Part shown: piece after piece, positions 10,975 through 23,215 of the stretch
Position numbering within the stretch: the stretch's first letter is position 1
How the letters are laid out: each line of letters starts with the position of its first letter
Origin: Talinum fruticosum
Lineage: Eukaryota; Streptophyta; Magnoliopsida; Caryophyllales; Talinaceae
NCBI GenBank assembly: GCA_021018815.1
Contig: JAITYX010000026.1
Span: 62,001-126,000, forward strand
Direction of reading: 5' to 3'
DNA: 64,000 bases
Program-made: the position numbers and the translations under genes
The notes under the pieces: generated by a model
Told to the model about the DNA's origin: nothing
What the model saw: only the letters and a program-made list of their open reading frames with translations
The model's database searches: none

Positions 10975-13900
10975 GAGTCTCACTCTGTCAATTGATTCCT
11001 AATAAAACAAAACTGATCCTCACTAAGAGGCTTAGTATAAATATCAACTAACTGAAATTTCATAAGAATGAATTCAAATTCACTATCACCTTTCGAGAGT
11101 GGTCTCTCGGAAAATGATACCTAACCTCAATATGCTTTGTCTTTGAGTGTTGGGTTGGATTCTTGGTGATGCTAATTGCACTCGATTATCACACTTGATT
11201 GGGATAGATGTGAAAGATAGCCCTAAATCCTTCAAGAGTTACTTGATCCATAAAATCTAAGCACGATAAGCTCCAGCTCCAATGTATTCAGCCTCTGCAG
11301 TTGATAGCGCAACCGTGTTATACTTCTTTGAATGCTAGGAGATGAGGGATTGACCAAGAAATTGGCATGCTCCTGATGTGCTTTTTCTATCAACTTTGTA
11401 TGCAGCATAATCAGCATCTAAGTATTTAGTGAGAGTCAATTCTGAGTCTTTTGAAAACCATAGACCAAGATTTTGAGTCCCTGTAAGATATTTGAAAATT
11501 CTCTTAACCGCAAGTGAGATGTGATTCTTTTGGATTAGCTTGAAATCATGCACACAGTGCAGACACCGAACATGATATCTGGCCTACTAGATGTGAGATA
11601 AAGTAAAGATCCAATCACACCTTTGTAGAGTTTTTGATCTACAGCTTTACCTATTTTCGTATAAGTCCAGCTTTAAAACTATTACTCATAGGTGATGTTG
11701 CATGCTTCACATCTTATAGCTTGTACTTCTTCAACAACTTGTTGGTATATTTAGATTGATGGACATAGATGCCATCCTTATCTTGTTTGATTTGTAGGCC
11801 AAGAAAGAATTTGAGTTCTCCCATCATGCTCATTTGGAACTCCTGTCTCGTCAGCTCGGAAAACTCTTGACATAGAGTTTCATTAGTAGCGCAAAAATGA
11901 TATCACCAACATAAATCTGAATGAGAAGAAAATCTTTCCCCTTGGTTTTTATGAAAAGAGTTTTGTCAATCCGACCTCTTTTGAAATCATTTTCAACCAA
12001 GAAACTGCTCGGTCTTTCACACCAAGCTCTAGGAGCTTATTTAAGACCATATAAAGCCTTTTGTAACTTGAAAACATGATTTGGAAATTATGAGTTTTCA
12101 AATCTAGGGGGTTGCTAAACATAAACTTCTTCTTGAATTAAACCATTCGGAAAAGCACATTTGACATCCTTCGATAAAGCTTGATATTCATGCTAGATGC
12201 AAATGCTAACAAGATTCCGATTGTCTCAACCCTAGCAACGGGTACAAAGGTTTCCCCACAATTAATTCCTTTATCTTGATTGTAACCCTGAGCAATTAGT
12301 CTAGCCTTATTTCTGACTACCAACCCTTCCTCATCTAGTTTGTTCTTGAAAACCCATTTGGTTCCTATGACTAGGTGGTTAGAAGGTCGTTTGGTCAAAG
12401 TCCAAACTTGGTTTCTTTCAAATTGATTAAGCTTTTCTTGCATGGCCTCTACCCAATCAGGTTCATTTAAGGCCTCTAGTGCTTTTTGTGTTCAAATAAT
12501 AATATGAATGCAGAAAATGCACATAGATTATGCAAAGAAGATTGAGTTCTTACCCCACTGTTGATGTCGAAAGTATGTTTTCGGTGGGTGACTCGGATGC
12601 ATATTTGAAAGCTTTACCAATCCTCCGATTTACCAAGTTTGTTGTTTGAACAGTCCGATCTTTAGTTGGTTGATCTTGCTGAGTCTCTGCATTGACTTGT
12701 TCTTCATCATTCTAAGTTGGCTCTTGAGCTTGTTTAGTCCGAGTCATCACATTCCGAGTTGCTCCATTAATTCTACTTTGACTCTTTCTATGCTCAGCTT
12801 CAAGCAAGGTCATCTTCATCTCTGTTAAGCCTCGAGATCCGAGTATGTGGACTCACTTATACTTCAAAGATATATCTTACAAAAAAGTTGATACTTTCTT
12901 CCACTTTGTTAGTTACTGTTGTTAAAAACACGATAAGCTTTGCTATGAGATGAGTAACCCATAAATATTCCTTCATCTAACCTAGCATCAAACTTAGTCG
13001 GATGCTCCTTACCATTGTTGTGAACATAGCATTTACATCCAAATGGTCTGAAGTAGGAGATGTTGGGTTTCTTTCCCTTGTATAGCTCGTAAGGAGTTTT
13101 CTTTAAGATGGGTCTAACGAGGCATCCGTTGAGTGTGTAATTTGCTCGTGTTGATCGCCTCAACCCGTAAATAGTAAGGTGAATCATCATAGTCCTTCCT
13201 ATTTCCATAAGAGTTATATTCTTTCTCTGTACTACTCTATTTTGTTGAGGAGTTCTTAGTACGGAGAAGTTGTGAGAGATGCCACTCTTGTCACGAAGTC
13301 TACAAATTCCGAGTAGTCGAACTCCCTTCCATGGTCGGTTCGAATCCTCCTAATCCGAGTTTGAGATTCCACTGGAAATTTCCTTCGGATCTTAGTGAAC
13401 TCCTTGAAGGCTTCATTCTTGTTCTTGACAAAACATATGCAGGTAAATCATCAACAATGATAAGTATTTAAGATTTGCCTCCAAGGCTTTTCACATAAAT
13501 ATCACCACACAAATCCATATCTACTAACTCGAGTAATTTAGATGTAGACACGGTTTTGAGTGGTTTGAAAGATCATCTTACTTGCTTTCCTTTTGTGCAT
13601 GCTTCATATATTTTATCATTATTAAATACACAATTAGGTAATCCCCTAACCAATCCAAGAGATGCAAGTTTCTTGATGGTATGGATGCTAATATGACCTA
13701 GTTTACGATGCCAAGTCCATGAATCATCATTCACGGATGCTTTCAAACAAGATAAATTATGACTTAAGTCTAAGAGAGGAATAGTATAGGTGTTACCCGA
13801 CATCGGACCTTAGAGCTTAGTCTCCTTGGTGACTATATCGAAATGTAGCAGCTTGTTCCGAGTGAAGCTTACCTCTTGTCCTTTGTCACATAACCGAGAG

Positions 13901-14120
13901 ATGCTAAGGAGATTGTATTTCAGCCCTTTGACAAGATAGACTGGACTAACTAAGTTGTTTCCTTCACCAATCTTGCCAATCCCTACTGTCTAAGCTTTGT
14001 TATTGTCTCCAAATTTGACTTTTCCTCCTTTCAGATTTTTCAACTCAAAAAGAGTCTTGAATCTCCTAACATGTGACATGAGCAACCATTGTCTAGGTAC
14101 TAATGACTTTTCTTCTTCTA
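10975..14120 (-). pseudogene. Copia pol: protease, integrase, RT, RNase H (copy B)
   Basis: Ordered copia pol blocks are readable on the minus strand: a protease-region remnant near 14000; the integrase zinc-finger block WHRKLGHISIHTIKKLASLG (about 13720-13660) with the later KIYEACTKGKQ, where the first Cys of the usual CxxC is Tyr; the integrase C-terminal block PILKKTPYELYKGKKPNISY (about 13110-13050); the RT start [29 protein letters not shown] (about 12360-12280); and RNase H ending near 10975. The enzyme set would process the polyprotein, reverse transcribe the RNA and integrate the cDNA. Frameshifts occur between nearly every block, so it is dead. The integrase Cys-to-Tyr change is shared with copy E, so it predates the split of these copies. 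Confidence 0.85.
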
Positions 14121-15786
14121 AGTTACCTGAAAAACGAAGCAAACTAACCCTTCTCACTTCCTCTTATGAACCCACTAACTCCCTTTACTCGTGGTCCTTT
14201 TATAAGGAAGAGCATTCTTAGGAATCCTGATTTGAATAATTTTGGGTCTAGTCTTATTCTTAGTCCTCCTTCTAGAAAATTGAGTCTTTGTCTCCTTCTT
14301 TTGAAAATCTTTTCGTTTGTAAACAGGTGGAAGGCTTTTTCCTATAAACTAGTTTGGGCTCTGTCCTCTTTTCATTCTTATGAAGGGGACCATGCTCAAC
14401 CTTCCCGAACTTTACGAGTTCGAAATTTATCTTGAATAGACTTGAATAGGAATTGGATTCCTCTTCAACATTGTAACCAAGTCCTTCTTTCCTAAATGAG
14501 ACACAATGAGAGCCATGTAAATTATCAAGGTTTTCCTGACCTTGAGTAAGTTTTAAAACAAGCTCTTGAGACTCATTGAGCTTCCTTTTCAGTTGCTCAC
14601 TCTTTGTTCCGAGTTACTCGGACTTATTCTCATTTTCTTGAGCACTTGGTCTTAAGTACTTTTAGTTTTTGTCTTAGGTTTCCTAACTCATTTTTCAAAA
14701 CATTACTCTCAGTAGTCGGATACTTAAGTTTTTCTTTGAACTGTGAAGAGTTAGAATTGGACTTCTCTTCCAAACTATAAATATATTTGGCTAAATCAAC
14801 TTTGAAGAACTTGAGAAAGTATTCAATTACCTCCTTAATATCTAAGTTCTCATTATCCGATTCAGATTCAGCTTACGGTTCTTTAAGTACCATACGACAC
14901 TTTGAGTTGTCGAATCATCTTCATCGGATGTGTCGTCATCACTCCAGGTAGCCATCATAACCTTTTTCTTTCTGTCCTTACTTTTCTTGTAGACCCCATC
15001 CTTTGGCCTCTTTTCCTACTTCTTGTATTTCATCATTTCCTTGAAGCCGCGGGCTATGAGTGTCATAGGATCCTCTTCGATTCCGAGGAACTCAAACTTT
15101 TACATCTATTTTTGAGGCCTTCTAGTGCTGACCACGGCATCCTCTTCCTCTAGATGAATCTCGTGGATGATTGCCAATAAGCTCGTCTGGCCTTAGTTGA
15201 GAGAGGTTTTGGGCTTTTTCAATGGTCTGTCACCTTGGAACCCCATCTCTTCTTTGGTAGACTTCTCATAATCATTCTAGACATTTCTTCACGAGAGATC
15301 TTTCTACCTAGAGATTTGACATTATTAGTAATCTCCGCGAACCGAACATACATATGAGTGATGTTTTCTTCGGCTCCATCTTGAACAGCTCATACTTATG
15401 AAGATATTAACTTATCTTCACCGCTTCACTTGGCTTGTTCCTTTATAGGTGTTGACCCACACCTCTTTGTTTATGTCACAGCCTGAGACCATGTTGTATT
15501 CTTCTATGCTAATAACACACATTAGTGTGTTCTTACCTTTGAAGTTCTTTCCGAATTTTTCGGTCTCTGCAGTGGTGAACTCGGATGTGGATTTAGGCAC
15601 AAGAGTTGCATTCTCCGTCTTCATTGAAATGTAGTTGCCTGGTTGGATGATGTTCCAAACATCTTCATCGTTGTCCATCGGGAAGCACTCCATCATCTTC
15701 TTCCAATGTGCAAAGTTTGACCCTTTGAACTTTAGTGGTCCAGTGGATGATCTTCCTTCATCGAACTCTCCATTGTTCCGAGCCTT
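14121..15786 (-). pseudogene. Copia gag (copy B)
   Basis: The capsid region is clearest at 15696-15418: MMECFPMDNDEDVWNIIQPG, then a stretch matching the gag of E almost residue for residue (VPKS, FTTAETEKFGKNFKGKN, EEYNMVSGCD). The start codon position (15786) reads AAG where E has ATG in ATGGCTCGG. Later gag sequence (the MMKYKK and acidic blocks and the long linker before protease) can be followed to about 14120 in shifting frames. Gag packages element RNA into virus-like particles in the cytoplasm. Broken by frameshifts and loss of the start codon. Confidence 0.75.
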
Positions 15787-15844
15787 CGATCTTTATACCC
15801 TTAGATAGTGAAATCCTCTTGAAAGGCTAGGGTCTTATACCAAT

Positions 15845-17258
15845 TGAAGGTTTCCACATGGAGAGTCTAAGTAACCCTAGAGGGGGTGAATAAGGTGGTG
15901 AAGAAAATTAAGCAATTTTTGCACCAATACAAACCAAAAGCAAATTTTGAGTCTAGATTGGACTCGAAAAGGCAATAAAACATATATACGTGGAAAGCCC
16001 CCTAGGGCGAGAAAATCACGAGACAATGCTAATCCAATCAGCAAGTCAAATCCACTATTTTGAATCCACAAAATACGGAGGACTAACTCAACTAGAATTA
16101 CTCCCTTAAACAATTCCTTACAAAGTTTTCCTAGACTCGGAAGTTCCCTTATCCGATCTAGTACTTCCCGACTAAGATAACCTTTACAATCGGGGGCAAC
16201 TAAGCTGAGTTAACCCTTACCACTCAGTCAAGGAACTTACTAAGAAAGTAAGAGGGGTATGTAGTTGATTACAAGACTTTCTTTACAACTCGAGAGAATA
16301 TTAAATACGGAATTGAAGTTGTAAGTAGAAGATTGATCAAGTATGCACTTAGTACGTGTTTAACAATCTGTTCAGCAATCTTTTAGTCTTGTGAAGTGGC
16401 TTTTATTTATAGCCAACCAGGCAGCGTGACCGTTGAGGTTTGTTTTTGGACTGAAGTCTTCACTAGCCGTTGTAACCGCTATTCCGAGTCACTCGAAAAG
16501 ATCCGTTGGGATGTGAACGTTGTGCAATGGCTCTTAGCTCCAAAGATGGTCCAATCACTTGATGGTGACGGAAAACCGAGGTGAAAACAAGCGTTAGGCC
16601 TAGAGTTGGAGTTTTCCAGTTTTGGAAACAAACAACCCCGACACGGTGCTCGAGCCATGTCCGAAGTAGTTAAAACTTATCTGTTGGTGTTTAACGGCTA
16701 GAAGCCAATTGCTTTTGAAATTCAAAGAATAGATTAGCCTTGTTTGAATAACCTAGAAAGGCAAACCACATTGGTTCTCAAAGTATAAAATACTTTGGTC
16801 CAAGATTAGGCACAGATAATAATTAAATCGGAGTAATTAAATGATTAATTATCTTTGGCCTAAAAGGATGGAATTTTCTGAGTCTAATATTCGATATGCT
16901 CAAATTCCATCTTGAGTCAATCCTAAAAATGAACAAGTTAGAAAGAGTAGAATATCGAGTATAACATCTTGATCTCGGTCAAATAAATCTTAAAGAGATA
17001 GATCGACTTAGAATAATTCACTTTCCGTTGAATTATAAAGTCGGTGCTTAGAATAAAAGTGTTAGAGAAATTAATTGAGCATGCGATGGTTCTAAGTGAT
17101 GTTTGAGTGAGTCGAAACACCAGTGTAGGAGATATGCGAGTAAAGCACTTTCCGAGTCGGTTAGAACATAATGAAAACTTAGATAAGAGTTTCTACAATA
17201 CGCTGAATGACTTAGAATCAAAACTTAAGAGAGATAGAGATGTATACCTAAGTCTTCA
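15845..17258 (-). repeat. 5' LTR of copia copy B
   Basis: In plus orientation it begins TGAAGGTTT (the complement of the LTR 3' end) at 15845. The end hairpin is visible as ccctagagggggtgaataagg. A TATA box complement (tatttatagcc) lies at about 16405. The 5' end is uncertain: homology to the first 40 bp of other LTRs is weak past gtcttca at 17258. The primer-binding site next to it (about 15831-15843) reads ttataccaa in place of the usual complement of TGGTATCAGAG, so it has decayed. Confidence 0.8.
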
Positions 17259-17858
17259 TAGGTAACATCTTTGTAGAGTCACCCTTATCGTTCAAATGCT
17301 TGTCATGTAGATATTTGACTCCTCAAGGCTTGGCTGATACACTTTGTGGTTTTCCATTGTATACGGCTCCTAAAATAATAATTCAAAACCGAAATATGAT
17401 ATGAAGGTGGCAAATGATTTCTTTCAAGTCCGTAAATTGTGGAATTATGTAAACTTTAGAGATTATGTAATACATTTTACTTTGTGAAAGACAAGTTTGG
17501 AAGTCGGACTTACACTCGTAAATAGTTGAAAATGTGCTATTCCGGATTCTCTGTGATGGCATTGATGCTATTTACGTAGGGATGGCAACTTCATCGGCGA
17601 GTTGGGGAATAATTGGCCAAGTTCACTTTTTTATTTTTATAAGGTTGGGATCCGGAGCAGATTGTAGTCATTACCAGCTAGTATCCATCCATCATTCTAT
17701 TACTATGGCTTTATCCGATGTTGGCAATACTTCGATGTTGCTCTTATCGTCTCGTGTTCTATACATTCATCCCTTTAAATCTTTAATTGTCATCCAGTTC
17801 TTCAAATCGATTACTTTTCTACTCAGCAAGTTTCCCTTCTTTTGTAAGTGATACTCAT
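17259..17858 (+). other. Host-gene-like flank L, unidentified
   Basis: Low-copy-looking DNA between copia copy B and the solo LTR. It has no retroelement motifs. The part from 17534 to 17850 is open in one frame (105 codons) but gives no recognisable protein. The last bases, atactcat, are the left part of a host exon end that continues after the solo LTR (ctcattactcagcag, then a gtaaga splice donor). Its equivalent upstream of fragment R (35600-35830) does not align with it, so the two copies share only the exon end, intron and next exon. Confidence 0.4.
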
Positions 17859-19315
17859 TGAAGACTCGACTCGACACTATATCATTCGTAGTAGTACCAA
17901 AAGACTCGTGTACAAACCTCATCCCTCCTAAGTTTTTATTACAAGTCATTCCGAGTGTTATAGAAACAACTCGCATAGATTTTCATTCGATTCCGATTGA
18001 CCCGGAAAACACATTCTTGTCTATCTTCTCACATTGATGTTTTTGAGTCACTCACACATCACTAAGATTTATCGCATGATCAAATATTCTCTCTAACACT
18101 TCTTATCCGAGTTACGATCGCATATTCGAAGAAGAGTGAATTACTACGTTAATTCAACTTTCTAAGTCAGCAAATTTGTTTAAGAATTAATTGTCTAAAT
18201 CAAGTACGTATACTCGATATTTTCACTCTTATAACTTGATCTTTCTTAAGATTAACTCTTATGGAATTTGAGTATAATGAATATTAGACTCGGAAAATTC
18301 CACTCTTCTAGGCCTAGATAATTATGCACTAAATCGTCTTAGTTAAATTATTATCTCGTGCCTAATCTTAGACCAAAGTATTTTATACTTTAAGAACCAA
18401 AATTGGTTTACTTTTGTAGGTTATCCAATTTTTGAATTACAAAAGTAACCTGGCTTCAAGTTGTCAATCACGAGCGGACAAGGCTTCCATACTTCTCAAC
18501 AAGGCCCGTAAGTCTGTGTTAGGGTTGTTCTGTTTCTAAACCGGAAAACATCAATGCTAAGCTCAATGATGGTTTCCACCTTACTTTTCGGACACCACCA
18601 GCTGATTGGAGCACCTTTAGGAGTCAAGAGCCGTTGCACAACGTTCACATCTCAACGGATCTTTTCCGATCACATCTCAAAGGACTTTTGTTCGAAACTA
18701 GTCACAACGGATAATCCGCTGGTCATCTATAAATGAAGCCAACTCTCAAGACTTGGAGATTGCTTGAATTATTGTCAATACACATTACTTAAGCAAAAGT
18801 CATTGTATTCATATTCAATCTTCTACTTACAACTCCCAACTTGTAATTCTTACTTTCCGGGAGTTAGAAAGTCTTGTAATCGATTATAAAGTCTTTCTTA
18901 CTTCCTAAGTAAGCTCCCTTGACTCGAGCTGTAAGGGTTAACTCAACTCGGTTGTCCCTAGTCTGTAAAGGTTACCTCGGTTAGAAAGTACTAGATCAAT
19001 AAGGGAATTTGTGAGTCTAGGAAAAATCTGTAAGGAATTGTTTAAGGGAGCAATTCTGGTTGAGATAGTTTGTCTGTATTTTGTGGATTCAAAATAGTCA
19101 ATTTGACTTGGTGCTTAAACTAGCACTGTCTCGTGGTTTTCTACCCTATGAGGTTTCCACATATATCCGAGTTTATATTTTTCTGAGTCCTATCTAGACT
19201 CGGATTGTCTTGATTATTCTTTTCAAAGCTTAAATCTTCCAAGTTTGTCAAAATTTCCTCATCACTCTATTCACCCCCTCTAGGGTGACTAAGACTCTCT
19301 AAGAGCAAACCTTCA
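17859..19315 (+). mobile_element. Solo copia LTR with TSD CTCAT
   Basis: A complete LTR of the same family, TGAAGACTCGACT to gcaaaccttca, 1457 bp, flanked by perfect 5-bp repeats CTCAT at 17854-17858 and 19316-19320. No internal region is present, so it is the product of recombination between the two LTRs of an insertion. It carries a TATA box (atctataaatgaagcc, about 18730) and the end hairpin (cactcta / tagggtga, with one G-T pair). It sits inside an exon end of host fragment L and most resembles the 3' LTR of copy D. Confidence 0.92.
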
Positions 19316-19664
19316 CTCATTACTCAGCAGGTAAGAGATTTTGATTTATTGTTTAAAATCATTGAGCTTATGTGATTCAAGAAGCTCCATTAGATGGAAA
19401 TAGTTGGCTGTAGGTTTGCTTTTGTTTATTATTTAGCTTATGGAAACTCTACAGTAGATAACATAATTGTTAACGTAAGGCTATAGCTTCTTAGAAGTCC
19501 CTATTCTCAGTACTTAATGTAGCTCACAAATTTTCCTCTCTATAAAGATTTTTCATAATATTTTAACATCTACAGAGCTGCGGTTCCTCGAGGGTGCTCT
19601 CAAGGTCCCGCATCATGACTTTGTGGAATTTTGTAGAATTCTTTTGCGTCAAAACCCAGTACCA
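19316..19664 (+). pseudogene. Host gene fragment L: exon end, intron, exon
   Basis: The segment aligns along its length with 35823-36165 (fragment R). Exon end CAG at 19328-19330 is followed by a gtaaga donor; an intron of about 245 bp ends in ttttaacatctacag at 19575; the next exon from 19576 encodes a stretch including RFLEGALKVPHHDFVE. The exon is better conserved between the two copies than the intron, as expected of coding sequence that was under selection. In L a one-base loss after HHDFVE shifts the frame, and the exon is cut off at about 19664 by copia copy D. I do not recognise the protein. Confidence 0.6.
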
Positions 19665-19783
19665 AGGAGGTTTCGATCAATCCAAGTATACCAAGGAGGT
19701 TTCCATCAATCCAAGTATACCAAGGAGTTGCTAAAGAAGTAGAAGCTTCAAGATGCAAAACATGCAAGCAACACCAATGAGTA

Positions 19784-21352
19784 TGAAGACTCGGACACTG
19801 CTCTATATCTTTATGAGTCATGCAAAAGGAATCGGTATAACGATGTCATTCATATAGAGTTTTGATTCCAAGGCATTCTCTCGTGTCTTAGAAACTTACT
19901 TGTGTTAAATAAGTATCTTCTCTATGCGATTCGGCCTTCACATATCTCTTTCATCGCTTTCGCTAGCGTCTCGTAAAATTGGTTCTTTATTCCGAGTCCA
20001 CTCTTACTCGATTAATCGCATTTTGAATATACCAAGTATTCCGTCGTTTCTCACTCGAATCCGACTTGTGGTGATTTACTCTATTGTTTGCATAGTCAGC
20101 ATTCATAGTTCATTTCATGCTTAGTCTATATCAAGTTCTTTCTCACTCGATATTCGCTATAGAACGTGTTTCTTTACTTAAGACTAAGTCATATGGAATT
20201 CCGAGTATCATGGATATTAGACTCTGAAAATTCCATTTCTTTTCCGACTCGTATAATCAATTGCGCAATTTTTCAAAATTATTTTGTTATCTATGTCTAA
20301 CGTTGGACCAAAGTATTTTATACTTTGAGAATCGAAGGTGTTTTACTTTTGTAGGTTATTCAATCGAGGATATCTTTTCAAACTACAAAAGTAGCCTGGC
20401 TCGTAACGTCAAATCACCAAGCAGATATAGCTTTTCACCTTCCCCGCTTTAGTCTCCGAAGATTGTGTCGAAGTCGTCCGCTTCCATATCCGGAAAACTG
20501 GAACGCCAAGCTTAACAGTGGGTCTCACCACATTTATCAAGACACAACCGATGGTTTTGGGACTTCCAAGAGAGTTAAACCGTTGTCCAACGTCCATATT
20601 TCAACGGATACTTTCGAGTGACTCGAAAGCCTTTCACAACGGTCACAGAGGACTCTCGGTCGCAGATGAAGACAACGGCTACTCGCCCGGTCTTCTATAA
20701 AAGAAGCCACTTCACAAGACTTGAAGGTTGCCGAATATATTGTCAATACACTTACTTGATAAAAGTTATTGTATTTACTTTCAATCTTCAACTTACAACT
20801 CCCACTCAGCAATTCATTACTTTCCGAGTTGTAAGGTCTTGTACTTAGTTACGAACTCTTCTTACATTCTTTGTAAGGTCCCTTGACTAAGCCGTAAAGG
20901 TTAATTCAGCTTAGTTGTCCCTAGCTGTAAGGGTTATCTCAACTAGGAAGTACTAGATCGATAAGGTAACTTCGAGTCTAGGAAAATCTTGTATAGAGTT
21001 GTCCAAGGGAGCAACTCGGGTTCGCCAGCTCACGGTATTTTGTGGACTCAAAATAGTGGATTTGACTTCGTGTCCGGATTGACACGGGCCGTGGTTTTCT
21101 GCCCCAGGAGGGTTTCCACGTAAAATCTCTCGTGTTCTCTCTCCGAGTTCATTCTAGACTCGCATGCCCCGCTCGTACTTGTTTATTCCGATTCATTGCA
21201 TTCTCGAGTTCAATATTTTCCGACCCCGTGCTTAGACTCGTAATCTGTCTTTGCCTCTTCTCTCGTCAAAAGTGTGTGTTCTCGCAAAGATTTTTCCATC
21301 ACCCTATTCACCCCCTCTAGGGTGACTCGTACTCTCCCCGAGCAAACCTTCA
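19784..21352 (+). repeat. 5' LTR of copia copy C
   Basis: TGAAGACTCGGACACTG to gagcaaaccttca. It has a TATA box at 20695-20702 and an end hairpin TCACCCTA (21299-21306) / TAGGGTGA (21318-21325). Compared with the 3' LTR it differs by T for C at several places (AATT/AACC, TTACTC/TCACTC, GTATT/GCATT, GTCG/GCCG) and by CTCG-type changes. Confidence 0.93.
20603..20702 (+). promoter_or_regulatory. LTR promoter of copy C with three AACGG cores
   Basis: AACGG cores are at 20603-20607, 20638-20642 (cacaacggtca, 10 of 11 to the MSA consensus) and 20674-20678, and a TATA box (ctataaaa) is at 20695-20702. The same order and number of cores precede the LTR TATA box in copy E. Transcription of the full element would start about 30 bp downstream of the TATA box. 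Confidence 0.6.
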
Positions 21353-21354
21353 AT

Positions 21355-21367
21355 TGGTATCGTAGCC
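21355..21367 (+). other. Primer-binding site of copy C (altered)
   Basis: Two bases after the LTR end lies TGGTATCGTAGCC. The usual copia site, complementary to the 3' end of initiator Met-tRNA, is TGGTATCAGAGCC. The only difference is CGT for CAG, the same kind of change seen across copy C. Confidence 0.85.
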
Positions 21368-21411
21368 TAGCCTTTCGTAAAGGATCTAACAGTCCAAAGG
21401 TTTAAAGATCG

Positions 21412-23215
21412 ATGGCTCGTAACACCGGAGAGTTCGACGAAGGTAGATCTTCCAACGAGCCACCAAAATTCAAAGGTTCAAATTTCGGTCACTCGGAAGA
21501 AGCTTATGGAATGTTTCCTTATGGATCACGATGAAGAAGTATGGGAAATCATACAACAAGGAAACTACATTCCAACAAAGACAGATGAATTCGTAATCCT
21601 TCCAAAGACAAAGGCCGAGTTCACGCTGCACAGGCGCAGAAGTTCGTAAAGAACTTCAAAGCCATGAACATCCTCATGTGCGCCATAAGCTCGTAAGAAT
21701 ATAATCGAGTCTCCGCTCGTGACTCGCTAAAGAGGTGTGGGACACTCGGTCAACACCTACGAAGGTACAAGTCAGTGAGACAAGCAAAGATCAGCCAAGC
21801 ATCTTCACAAATATGAGCTTTTCAAAATGGAGCCGAAGAGAACATTACTCGATGTTCATACGCTTCACCGAGATCACCAACAATCTCAAATCTCTCGGGA
21901 AAGAAGATCTCCCATGAAGAAATGTGTCGAAAAATTCTCGTAAGCCTACCCAAGAGACGATGGGGTCCTAAGGTGACTCGCCATAGAAGAGGCTCGTAAC
22001 CTCTCACTCTTGAAGCCGACGAGCTCATCGGAAAGCTTCGACTCATGAGATACACTTGGAAGAAGAAGATGCCGAGGGTACTTCCAAAAGGAACATTGCG
22101 CTTAAAGCCTCGTAATCCAAAGAAGCAATTCCGAGCTCCTCTCGAATCGAAGATGATCCCATGGCACTCATTGCAAGAGGCTTCAAGAAAATGATGAAGC
22201 ACAAAAGATGGGACAAAAGACCAAAAGAAGAATTCTACAAGAAAGACAAAAGAGATAGAAAAGGTAAGTTTTCTTCTTCTTCAAAGTTATCTCTCGTCTA
22301 AGAATTCCGGATGTTTTGAATGTGGCAAAGAAAGACCACATAGTCAAGGACTCGTCCAAAACGAAGACGGGACAGAAGAAGAAAAAGGCCATGATGGCAA
22401 CATGGAGCGATGAGGAATCATCTCGAAGACGACGAGGATTCAGATGACTCAAAGTGTCCGATGGCAGCCACCGACTCGTAAGCCGAAAAGAGTCGACTCG
22501 CATACGTACTCGTATAATGAGGAAACCGATCCTCAAGAGGTAATAAACTACTTCCTCAAATTCTCCAAAGTTGATTTAGCTAAATACATCTTTACTTTGG
22601 AAGAAAAGTCCAATTCTGATTCTTCTCATTTCAAGGAACAACTTGAGTCAATCACTTCGAGAGCACTTCTTTAAAAACGAATTGGAAAACCGAGACTCAC
22701 ACTCGGAGAACTCAAGACAAGTGCTCAAACTAATGAGACCGAGTCCGAGTTACTCGTAAAAGAAAATGAGCAACCGAAACGTAAGCTCACCGAGTCTCAA
22801 GATCTCGGTTTTAAAATTTACTCAAGGACGTAAGAACCTTGATATGCTCTTAGGTTCACAATGTGTCTCTTTTAGAAAAGAAGGTCTTGGTTTCAACAAG
22901 GAGGAAGAATCTAATTCTTACTCGTAATTGTTCAAAAAGGATTCCGTAACCGTTAAGTTCAAAAAGGCCGAGCATGGTCCCATTCACAAAAATGAAAGGA
23001 GGACTAAACCCAGCACCTATTTACAAAAGGAAACCATTTTCCTCTCGTTGCAAAAGGAAAGGTTTTTAAAAGGAAAGAGACACAGTACTCGCTCTTCGAG
23101 AAGAAGAAGACTCGTAATCGACTAAACCCAAAGTCATTCAAATCTGGGTTCCGAAGCACCTTCTTCCTCGTAAAAGGACCACAAGTAAGGAATGTTACCG
23201 GGTTCGTTAGAGGAA
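21412..23215 (+). pseudogene. Copia gag (copy C)
   Basis: The ATG at 21412 starts ATGGCTCGTAAC, matching ATGGCTCGGAAT in copy E. Blocks recognisable against E are DHDEEVWEIIQQGNY (about 21520-21565), the region equivalent to FTADEAEKFEKNFKAMNI, and the zinc-knuckle region at 22312-22354, where E has an intact CX2CX4HX4C. In C the last Cys codon is lost because gaCTGTcc reads gaCTCGTcc. An acidic segment and a Ser-rich linker (SKVDLAKYIFTLEEKSNSDS, about 22565-22625) follow. The frame is broken about a dozen times, often at CTCGTAA. The true element may well encode an intact Gag. Confidence 0.8.

Larger units (their letters stand above)
9000..17258 (-). mobile_element. Copia copy B, minus strand, 3' LTR missing
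   Basis: Read on the minus strand, this is a copia element in standard order: LTR (17258-15845), primer-binding region, gag, protease, integrase, RT, RNase H, spacer promoter, MPKRG-type ORF. It is cut off inside the C-terminal part of that ORF at about 9000, where it meets the plus-strand LTR of copy A; no polypurine tract or 3' LTR of B remains. It belongs to the same family as A, C, D and E but is more diverged. It shows far fewer CTCGTAA-type anomalies than copy C, which makes it a useful reference for what the unaltered sequence looks like. Confidence 0.88.
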
